A stretch of DNA of 64,000 nucleotides, taken from NCBI GenBank assembly GCA_025642075.2, contig JAODUO010000069.1:201001-265000 (forward strand), read 5' to 3'. The translations under genes were made by a program, and so were the position numbers. Below are positions 51,962 through 61,374 of the stretch, piece after piece; the stretch's first letter is position 1; each line of letters starts with the position of its first letter. Source of the DNA: Ridgeia piscesae. Taxonomy: Eukaryota; Annelida; Polychaeta; Sabellida; Siboglinidae. The notes beneath the pieces were generated by a model. That model made no database searches, was not told the DNA's origin, and worked only from the letters and a program-made list of their open reading frames with translations.

Positions 51962-52162
51962 CTTTTCCAAAAACCATTACTTCACAAGGTGTCAGAGATG
52001 CTCTGCCTTTGATTGTGATCTTCAAAGTAGAACCTTTGGCAAAAGGATCACAGGTGAATGAGACTGCCTCGCCAGGGTGCATGTCATTAGAGGACGATCC
52101 ACATTTCCAATATTGGCCATTACGTGGACCAACTGTAATGTTGAAATTCCGCAGGTATGAAC
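51962..52162 (-). CDS. M4 F2b exon: C-terminal half of F-type lectin domain 2
   Basis: 201 nt, phase 1-1, acceptor ...catcag, donor GTATGG. Hand translation gives SYLRNFNITVGPRNGQYWKC, then SFTCDP and PCEVMVFG with no stop. It lies in a frame without an upstream Met, so it is easy to miss. Confidence 0.86.
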
Positions 52163-52369
52163 CTGATGAAAAGGAAGTATGATGAGTGTGATATAGTAGA
52201 CAATTACAGAAGCTTGAACATGTGTAAATGTATACCGTACCAAAAGTATAAATGCTAAATATAAGTATATCGTATTAATTAAGGATAGCGATTCGTAGCT
52301 AAATCAGTTATGGGAAGTATTCTACACAATTAATCAAATGGTTATTACTTTTTCCGCGTATACATACAC

Positions 52370-52436
52370 CTCTCTCTCCCTCCCTCTTTCTCTCCCTCAC
52401 TCTCTCTGTCTCTCCCCCTCTCTCTCTATATATATA
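52370..52436. repeat. Pyrimidine-rich (CT)n tract
   Basis: CTCTCCCT-type low-complexity run and short TA tract at the position where the other modules hold CA or TA tracts. Confidence 0.9.
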
Positions 52437-52608
52437 ATATGTACACAAAGCAACGTTTACACTGCTCGACAGCAACTGCAAACCGCGATAACAAAAACGT
52501 AAAATAAGAACTGGTTTTTAATGATCACCGAAACCTTTCTACACTGGTGAGGTATTACCGTTGCCGTCGAGCAGAGTAAACGAAATGTAATCGCTAGAAA
52601 CAAAACAA

Positions 52609-52665
52609 TTGCAATAATGCCATATCAACTACTTACCATACCAATCATAGCGGTTGTGTATTATA
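52609..52665 (-). pseudogene. Partial duplicate of the F2a exon 3' end
   Basis: About 57 bp nearly identical to 52,761-52,818, covering the last 30 nt of F2a plus its donor (CCATACC for CCACGCC). Too short to be used as an exon; no acceptor. Confidence 0.75.
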
Positions 52666-52785
52666 ATTGTTCGATGGCAAGACAGCTCAACGGTAAACCG
52701 TCGAGAATCGAAAAAAAGTTATGTTTCAGAAAATCTCTTAACCGTTAGAAAAAAAAACTGCAATAATACCATAGCAACTACTTAC

Positions 52786-53001
52786 CACGCCAATCATAGC
52801 GGTTGTGTATTATAACCACGCTCACAGAAATTACTTTCTTGAAATACACAATCCACCAAGGATTACTGCCTAGACCGGTTGAAATGCAGTGTGCATGTTT
52901 TGAAGAAGTACCACCTGTCTTTCCATCTATGGCTCTTTCAGCATTTTTGTGAACTGACGAATGTCTAGCAGCACCTTGACGAGCGTAGTTTATTCCCAGG
53001 G
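52786..53001 (-). CDS. M4 F2a exon: N-terminal half of F-type lectin domain 2
   Basis: 216 nt, phase 1-1, acceptor ...tttgcag, donor GTAAGT. LGINYARQGAARHSS, AIDGKTGG, HCIST, NPWWIVYF, HNRYDWRG. One codon longer than M2 and M3. Confidence 0.87.
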
Positions 53002-53119
53002 CTGCAAACAGCATGATGATACGCATAAATGTGTGTTTCAATATAATGCGTCACTATATATGCAAGTATGCAAACATGTGTATATACAGGTATGTTTGTG
53101 ACGGGTGTGAAACACTCAC

Positions 53120-53224
53120 TGCTCTTAATGAAAAAGCATTTACTGCCAAAAGTCACTCGAATTATACATGACAATACACATATTTTACATGACGAATGCA
53201 CGTGTCTGCCCTCGTGCAGACGAT
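53120..53224 (-). CDS. M4 exon X: candidate 105-nt phase 1-1 exon
   Basis: Open; acceptor ...gttctag, donor GTGAGT. HSSCKICVLSCIIRV then FGSKCFFIKS. Four cysteines in this copy. Unknown family. Confidence 0.38.
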
Positions 53225-53724
53225 CTAGAACAATCGTACCGAAAAGAAATGGCAAGCATTTTTAATTCATTCCCATATATGTACGGCTTTTCAACAACAA
53301 ACACCTGGGACATTTCCGTGAGAGAGGTCTTCTAGTGTTCAAAAAGATCTGCCAGTCGAATTCGAAACGGTTCCTTGCGTGAAGAAGATGACCGATTGCA
53401 ACAACAGTGCAATAAAACTCTCAATAATTGCGTCTAGACTGACCACTGTTGTCAAACAGAACATCGTCATACCATGCATCAGACGTACGCGGCCAAGTGA
53501 TCCTGCAATAATTGGTGGTTCAAGGCACGACAGCAAGAGGTTCACTCTCTCAACTTTAGTTTTCATCGTCGCCTACAGGTCGCAAACTAAACTAATTTTG
53601 CATATGAACGAATGAATGAATGAACGTTTTTTATTCAACAACGACAACAACAACATACATAAATACGTGCACAGTACATGCACAGTGTGGTATGCTGCTG
53701 GTGCTGGTGGCTGGAGGACATAGC
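53225..53724. other. M4 intron stretch beyond exon X
   Basis: Alignable to 25,716-26,170 of M2 and then interrupted by LINE sequence. No gene recognised. Confidence 0.4.
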
Positions 53725-54480
53725 TGGGTTTCGCCGCCGGTAGACCAGACCTCCTCTACAAGGGGTGATTCTCGGGAACGTTCGATCAATACGAAGCAAA
53801 ATGGACGAAGTACACGCCAACGCCAAGTTTCTTACCGAATACCGTAACGCAAATTTGATGTGCTTCTCAGAAACGTGACTGGACGATACGATCGATAGAC
53901 CGCACTTATATGTAGGCAGTTTTGGTTGTCCCATTAAGGCTTATAGAACTGACTCCTCTGGGAGGCATATGAGAGGCGGTCTTTGCTGTTTTCTTAATCA
54001 GCGTTGGGGCAATAATAACTCTGTTAAATTTAAATGGATTATATGCATACCGGACATTGTATCCATGTATTGTCGACCTTTTTACCAGCCATGTGAGATT
54101 AGCACAATATTTGCTGTGCTCGTGGATATGCCTCCCAACGCAAATTACACCGTAGCTGCTGACACTATAACGCAATGTATACATGAACATAATAATGTAT
54201 CACCCGGTGCGCCTAAACTACTTCTCGGCGATGTCAAAGGTTGCAGTTGATAAGCTTACATTCCGACATTTAACTTGTACGCCACGTGGTAATAAAACGA
54301 TCGACTTGTGCTAGGGTAACATCAAGAACGCGTATAAACCTGTCTCCACACCACTATTAGGAACATCCGACCACAACATCGTCCAGCTACTTCCAGCCTA
54401 CAAGTCGAAAGGAAGCTACTTCCACAAAGACGAATATCCTGAACGCCAAAACAAAACAAACACCATACTTGGATTCTGAA
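53725..54480 (+). mobile_element. L2-like LINE endonuclease fragment
   Basis: With frame changes: GNVRSINTK, MRGGLCCFLNQRW, CRPFYQPCEISTIFAVLVDM, PPNANYTVAADTI, LLLGDVKGCS, TPRGNKTIDLC and LGTSDHNIVQLLPAYKSK. These are consecutive blocks of an L2-type apurinic endonuclease. Active-site positions are partly altered; dead. Confidence 0.78.
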
Positions 54481-55870
54481 ATGTACGCACGATGTATGAG
54501 ACCTGAACACTTGCTCAGGGCACTGCAGAGATGAGACGTTACAGCCTGCATGTTTTATGTGTGGGATGATTACATATGGACAATAATAGTGACAAAGGTA
54601 ACCTCAACAGGAGAAGCAGTGCTTTATTCCGTAAGAGAAGATTGATAGCACCATGGAATTCTGAGGAAAGGAATTGCACGTGCACTTCTGGAATGGAAAC
54701 CTGTCAACAATCGACGCATTGAAGCAAGACTAAGAGGACGCCTCACACAAACCTCACCATAACTCAGTGTTATGCCCCACCGAACGACAACGACGATGAA
54801 GCAAAGGACACCTTTTATCTCAGTCTTCAGCCTGAGCTAGCAAAATTACCAAACCACGAACTTACAGCTGTCATGGGAGACCTACATGCATAGGTCGATG
54901 CAGATAACACACAACGACATACCAATGGAACAGCATGGACGTGGGATTGTTAATAAAAATGAGGAGAGACGTCTGGATCTCTGCGGTATGAATGATTTGA
55001 TTATTGGTGGTACATTGTTTCTTCACCGTAAAATCCACAATGACATGGTGCTCCCCAAATGGAAGACACTAGAATCAGATCGACCATATAATGATCAACG
55101 GCAAGTGGATGAGATCGCTTCAAGATGTCAGAGTGAGGAGAGATGCTGACGTTTGCAGTGACCACTTCCACGTGACAGCTTACACAATTTGAAACTGAAA
55201 GCTACAGGACAATAGAACAAGAGACGCAGCCACTATGATGTTGGCAAACTGAAGGACCCACACATAAAGAAACGCTTTGTCCTGCATTTAAGTAACACGT
55301 TCGAAGCCCTTACAGACCAAGACGAGGAAATCAGAAATGAATATGAAGGAATTAATTGGAAATGGAACAGAGTCACAGCCTTATAAAAAAGGAAAGGATG
55401 CCTAGGCTACAGAACAAGGAAAAGAAAGGACTGGATGATTCATGACACCTCGAACGCCATTGATATCAAGAGGGTGATGAAGAAGAAACTATTAAATGCA
55501 ATATCATTGGGAATAAAGGAAAGGCTCCAGTCTCTCGAGAATGCTGTGGATATTCTGCCTCAGAAAACTCTCAAATGAGCAACTACTGGAAGAGACCAAC
55601 CAGGAAAGCCGCGAACCTTCATCACAAGAACACGGTGGAAATTGATTGGCCATGTGCTCCGAAAAGAAGAATCAGAACTGCAGTGCGCTGGACCCCTGAA
55701 AGGAAAGAGAGGACGTCCAAAACAACATGGCGCCGAACGGCTGAAATAGAGATAGAGGACACAGGATACAGTCAGCGCGTCATCGAGAGTTTGGCAAGGG
55801 ATAGACTTCGTGGATGAACTTCGTCGCTCCCCTAAACGGCAGTCGGCGTGACAGGAAACTAAGGCTCGGC
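54481..55870 (+). mobile_element. Second non-LTR element: endonuclease plus 3' end, RT deleted
   Basis: 54,880-55,150 reads MEQHGRGIVNKNEERRLDLC, LIIGGTLFLHRKIHN, typical of craniofacial-development-protein-2-like LINE endonucleases. 55,640-55,830 reads IGHVLRKEESELQC, GKRGRPKQHG and IESLARDR, the conserved LINE C-terminal tail (GHVLR ... GKRKRGRP). The whole RT between them is missing. Confidence 0.7.
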
Positions 55871-56524
55871 AATAATAGCACTGGCAAAAATGCAACAAAC
55901 CAAATGCCATCGATAGATGAGAAGTCGCCGAATCGTTCATTGCAAACTGTTTGCAGACTCTCAATCACACCAACAAGAACCTGTTTGGCTCCATCAGTGC
56001 GTCGCTCGTCTACGCTGCAGACTTCTCTCGTTAACCGAAAATTAAGAAAGTTGATACTTTCTGTGTGAACTTTAAAATGAGAAAGCCTGCCGATAAACCT
56101 TCTAATTGCTTTATACAGTTACACAGGAGCAGTCATTTTCAATACATTTACTACTGCTAAACGATTAGAAAAACCACAAGCAGTAGATCTCTGCATATTG
56201 CATGTCTTATTATTTGGTTCGATACTGGGCATAATAAATAGTCTGTGGTGTTCACGGTGCCTGTCATAGGCATGCTAAATAAATACACTGAATGTATTTA
56301 TGCATATATGAACGTATGTATGTATGTATGTATGTATGTATGTATGTATGTATGTATGTATGTATGTATGTATGTATGTATGTATGTATGTATGTATGTA
56401 TGTATGTATGTATGTATGTATGTATGTATGTATGTATGTATATATGTATGTATGCATGAATATTTGTATGTAGATATGTATGTATGTATGTATGTGTCTT
56501 TATGTATGTGTGTACGTACGTATG

Positions 56525-56578
<54 letters not shown>

Positions 56579-56597
56579 ATGCTAATACAACACTCAC
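55871..56597. other. M4 intron stretch with microsatellite
   Basis: Alignable in part to 26,740-27,157. Holds the ATGT/TA tract (56,310-56,575). No gene seen. Confidence 0.5.
56310..56575. repeat. Compound (ATGT)n and (TA)n microsatellite
   Basis: Over 100 bp of pure ATGT repeat, variants, then a TA tract ending about 25 nt from the M4 EGF_A donor. Confidence 0.97.
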
Positions 56598-56707
56598 ATC
56601 TATGATAATTGGCGTCATAATTCCTTTCCAGGTGCAGCTGTAACCAGTGTCGGTAACGTGGCAAACACTCGAATATTTGCAGGGACTTGACTTGCATGAA
56701 TCGAAAT
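56598..56707 (-). pseudogene. M4 EGF_A exon with 1-nt deletion
   Basis: 110 nt instead of 111. Reads DSCKSSPCKYSSVC, GYSCTWK, then a single-base deletion near 56,623 shifts the frame, so NYDANYHRC continues in another frame. Acceptor catag is weaker than in the other modules. If the deletion is genuine the exon must be skipped or the module is inactive. Confidence 0.72.
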
Positions 56708-57684
56708 CTATGTTATTAAAGGAAACATATATAATATATCGTTGTTTCTTCAGTAAATTGTTTAGATCTTAACAAATGTGATACAACGATACCGGTACGT
56801 CACAATATATCGATACACATTATTTATATCGGGTATTATACTTGGATTGTTTATTCTGTGTATTATGTTTTGTGAAGCGTTATAAAAATGCGGTACTTAA
56901 CCTTTGAAATAGTTCGCACATGAGATGAGGGTAATTCGGGATATTTTGGTGGCAATAAAGACTGCTTCAAGCATCGACATTTCATTAATTCATATATGAC
57001 GACAACATCGTTGTATCACATTAGTATGATGATGAGTACACGATACTACAAACGCGTTTTACTGAAAATAACGTCTCTCGTGCAATCGTACAAGAACTAT
57101 TGATGCTGAATTATTATTGATGAAGAATCGATCAAATCCTTATTGGTCGTAAAGAATAATATTTGCATACTTTATCACATTAACATTAGATAACCGTGAA
57201 ATCTGAATATATGTTACGATTGAGGTCATTGTTACACGCCATGTTCTTTCGACTCCAAACGGAAATCCGAATAACTTTTAATCACCACCCAAGACTACCG
57301 CGGAACAGCAGTTGGTATAACGAAACCGTTATATCCATATCCATATAATAACGTTATCTATAGAATTATACAGCATGTATATAACCTGCTAAAAGAAAGC
57401 AAAGTGTATATAGGACGATGTTATAGTAGAACTTAATGTGAAATATAAACGATGTAAATTATTATAGTTCATGTCTTGTGTAACTTCTCAGTTCACATTA
57501 CAGCCCCTTTCTCATAGGGATATGTTCAAACATCGTACACAACGGCAAGCCTGTATATCTCGCCATACATTGACTGCAAGAGAGTGTTGCTTGAAAGTCC
57601 ACAGCCGATGGTTCGACCGTGTCGTCGGGTTTGATGTTGCGAAGCCTTGTGCGTTTATGGCTTGGCTTGTTGAGATGTCGACTA
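56708..57684. other. Spacer beyond M4
   Basis: The first 480 bp still align to the sequence beyond the other EGF_A exons; from about 57,190 the homology ends. This marks the outer edge of the duplicated block. No gene recognised. Confidence 0.5.
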
Positions 57685-59980
57685 TTATGTCGATATAACG
57701 CACCATCTTCCGTCCGAACGTTGTGCGACCTTGACGTATATGCTTTTCAGGTGACGACAGCTGGTTGGTAACCTCCCGCCTTTCTCCTCAGCAGTACTTC
57801 GTCCCCAACCGAGGTGAATGTTCAAGCTTTGGTTTTTCGGTCGTAGTACTTCTTTTGCTTCTCCTGTTTCCCCTTGAAATGCTGGCGGATGACTTCCGGA
57901 TTTACGACACCCGGATGCAGCGATATAAGCAGGCAGTGTTGACCTCAACCGTCTGCTCATCAGTAGTTGCGCAGGTGATTTTCCGCAGTTTGACAATGGC
58001 GACGTACGATACTCCATTGTAGCGAGGTAAGGGTCTCGTCTGCTTGCGGTTGCCTTTACAGTGATTCTATCTGCGATCTGTACCACGTTCTCCGCAAGGC
58101 CATTTCAATGCGGGTATCGGGGACTTGAGGTCACGTGGATGAAAGCCCATGTATTTGCAAAATGTGCACAGTCTGCACTGGCGAATGTTTATCGGTTTCA
58201 GGAGACGACTTTCTCCGGAATACTCTGCCTGGCGAAGATGCCTTTCATTTTTCACGTTGTATCTGGGGCGTCTCAGTAGCTTTCTCTGTAGCCTAGGTGG
58301 CGCGAATGCCACTTGCTTCTTCGTGGTGGCCTCAAGAGGTTTGTGGTCTCACTTGACTGCCACATTACGTCTATATGTGTACTAGTGACAGCGTTTGCAC
58401 GCAAATACCACTGCGAGCAGTTATGTTTCTATATGCGCTTAATTCTGCTCAGCGCTGGTCATACATATCTATGCATATGACACGGGTTGTCGGTTCTGTA
58501 GTAAGGCAACAACTAGAAGACTTTTATGTGATGTGTCGCACTGTACGACATGTTTCCGAGGATCAAAGTAGTCGAGAACTGGACCTGGTTGCTTGCATAA
58601 CACCTGCTTCATAGGACTTCTCCCTCACTGCATCCCAGATACACATGATTTCTTTCTTGGTTAGGTCTCTCAGTTGGACGGTGACCTCCGCGAAGTTTGG
58701 TTCGAACTTTCCCAGATACGTCTCTTGTGATCGATGGTAGTATATCATGTATGCCCTGCATCTTCAATAGGTCGGGTCGCAGTCCGTCGGCAGACAGTAC
58801 GTGTCCAAAGTAGGTGACTTTATTATTCCGGAAGATGCCTTTGTCATGATTAAGTCCCTCTTTCTCGGGTCCTACGTAGCACTGCTTCAAGCTTGGCGTC
58901 ATGGTCTTCTCTGTCCTTGCCGTACACTAAGATGTCGTCCACGACCTCGTCAACGCCAACCAATCCTTCGTATGTCTGGTCGACCTCTTTCTGAAAAACG
59001 TCTTGTGCCGAATTCATACCAAACGCCAGTCGGGTGAACCGGTAACGTCTGACAGGTGTGTTGAATGCGTTAGTATTCGCATCTGAGCACCTTTTTGAGG
59101 TCACGGGGATGTAAACAGAAGCGTAGCGATCCGCTCTTATTTCTACGATCGTGACAAAGTTCACCCACTCGGTTGGTTCGTCAACTTTAACGATTACGCC
59201 AAGAGGCTCCTCCTTGTTCAGCTGGGCTTTGAGACGGTCCCGTAAAGCGTACACGACACGTATGGGTGCGTGAACCACTGGGCGCGCTTCCGATTTTGTT
59301 TGCATTGTGTGAGTCCGCGGAAAGTAACCAAGTCCATGGAAAAGCTACTGGTACTTCTCAGTGATGTATCTGGGAAAGTTCTCGAGGGGAGCTTTCATTT
59401 TGTACTGTGGTAAACTCGGTCTGGGTCATATCCAGTATGCCGTCTTCAATTTGAATTTGCCAGCGGTGGGTACTTCGTGTCCTCTGTATCCTGTCACTCG
59501 GAAATCTTTTCAAATATTATGGTTGGGAGGACGTTGATCTCAGCTTCAGTGTCCAACTTAAATTTAACATGGATGTTGTCATGCTTAACGCAGAGGGTCG
59601 AATAGGGTTGTCGCCCGGCCTTCACAGAACTTATAATGACTTTGAGGCAGCCGATGGCTGTGTCTTGGCTCGCTGCATATACTTGGCTCGATTTCATATA
59701 CTTGCTGCGGAGGTATCTTCTGTCGTACGGCAGCCATCGAGCTGCACATCATTGCACAGTGGTCCAACTTTCCGTAATGGCTACAGGTTCTTCCCTGTGC
59801 AGAGAGCAAGTCTCCCTGGCCGCATGGTCTCTCCCGCACTTGCTGCATGCATCGTCACCGGGATTCCTTCTCCGAGGTCTGTCCGTCTTCCTAGTAGCGG
59901 TCGCTGTGTGGTAGTGATGGCTTGTTGCGGGTGGTTTACGGTTTCTTTGACTGTCAGTAGAGCGGACATCAGTCACATCA
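57685..59980 (-). mobile_element. Collapsed Ty3/Gypsy retrotransposon (gag zinc knuckles, protease, RT, integrase end)
   Basis: On the minus strand in order: CSKCGRDHAARETC and CSHYGKLDHCAMMC zinc-knuckle-like boxes (59,900-59,740); protease KFKLDTEAEINVLP (about 59,560); RT YALRDRLKAQLNKEEPLGVI, RYRFTRLAFGMNSAQDVFQK, VDDILVYGKD (59,305-58,880); NNKVTYFGHVLSADGLRPD (about 58,810); integrase C-terminal part EYRTSPLSNCGKSPAQLLMS (about 58,010). Stops, frameshifts and large deletions (RNase H, integrase core) reduce it to 2.3 kb. No LTRs identified. Confidence 0.85.
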
Positions 59981-60067
59981 CGGCTTGTTATGAGTGTTAT
60001 TTGTTCAATGTTTGTCTCGTGGGATTAACCGACCGATAACTAGTTATATTACCGAACTTTCCCATAT

Positions 60068-60106
60068 ATGTATATACACACACACTCACACACACACACA
60101 AAACAC

Positions 60107-60162
<56 letters not shown>
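60068..60162. repeat. CA and TA microsatellite
   Basis: Short CA tract followed by TA tract. Confidence 0.93.
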
Positions 60163-60164
<2 letters not shown>

Positions 60165-60923
60165 CAGACGTATACACATCGACGTCACCGAATTACTTAC
60201 GTTTAATGTTTCGGTTGCTCTTCTTTTTCAGGGTATCCACATGGTACACTGGAAACCAACGATTGGCCTGGATAATTTCCTTCGATATAGTAATATACGT
60301 ATTTAGCATCTAATGATTGTTGTGTCCATTCATTATCAGCTGCGTTATATACTGTCGCCAATGGTCAATCATTATATCACGAGGATGGTCTGTCTACGGC
60401 TGCTCGTTGTTTCTAGAAATGTCTGTTCTAAGACGACCGATTTTTTATGTAAAAGACTAAGCAAAAGTAAAATGTCTCGCTATAGAAATAACCTGGCGCG
60501 TATTCCTGAAAACGAATAGCCAAGATAATTCATTACTGGTGAGTTTCAGTACTTCGCAATGTCGCCGCGTAAAATATTTGAAACTCTGCTTGTGTGCATC
60601 CAATATTAATTTCGTTTTGGACCCCGTGCTAGTCCTTTACTTTGTACACATACATTTTCACAACACGTTCCCCATCTACACAGAAAACGGACTCATAATA
60701 ATAGCGTTTTAGAAATAGCACATTTGAAGAGAAAAAGCTGCTTTGCAGGTATGTCTCAAAGATAAGGTTTTGAGATTTTGTATATGGAACAAAAATTTCA
60801 ATTTTCATGTATGACACGTAATCTTTGGTTTCGATTATACATTTTAGACCCCTACACCTAAAGGAAATTAAAATGACATGTCCACTGTTATTATCAGCTG
60901 ACAATATATCACTTTTAGTGTAC

Positions 60924-60966
60924 CTGTCGCCTGAATGAACAGGAATACAATGACTGGTGGCCACAT
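60924..60966 (-). CDS. Candidate signal-peptide first exon for the lectin array
   Basis: Minus-strand ATG at 60,966 opens MWPPVIVFLFIQAT, a short n-region-less hydrophobic core, followed by CAG|GTACAC, which splits the codon after one base (phase 1). That phase fits EGF_A exons directly (G|AT gives Asp before V/FDSC). The donor is only moderately consensus and the peptide is short, so this could be chance. A longer 132-codon open region overlaps in another frame without an ATG. Confidence 0.3.
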
Positions 60967-61067
60967 CGTGTTTTGTGTAGTCTCTTCGTCCAACACAACG
61001 TACTAAAATAAACAATAAAATACTCACAATGAAACAAATATATAAACTTAAACATATCGACTTGATT

Positions 61068-61250
61068 GCTATGTATGTATGTATGTATGTATGTATGTAT
61101 CTATGTATGTATGTATGTATGTATGTATGTATGTATGTATGTATGTATGTATGTATGTATGTATGTATGTATGTACGTACGTACTAGTATGTATGTATGT
61201 ATGTATGTATGTGTGTATGCGTGTATGCGTGTATGCGTGTGTGCGTATTT
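61068..61250. repeat. (ATGT)n microsatellite
   Basis: Tetranucleotide repeat with a few substitutions, just upstream of the candidate first exon on the minus strand. Confidence 0.96.
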
Positions 61251-61374
61251 GTGCTGCTTGTGTGTGTACAATGCAACCATTGATCAGTGCTTATATATTG
61301 TCTACCCTACACATTTTCGAAACGTTATGCATAAAACAATACGTACTGTAAAGAAACCAATAAACTAACTATAC

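Noticed and set aside
53635..53934. 99-codon minus-strand frame
   Set aside because: Antisense of the L2-like endonuclease fragment.
60629..61027. 132-codon minus-strand open frame as a gene
   Set aside because: No ATG near its start, no recognised domain, AT-rich; overlaps the shorter signal-peptide candidate in another frame.
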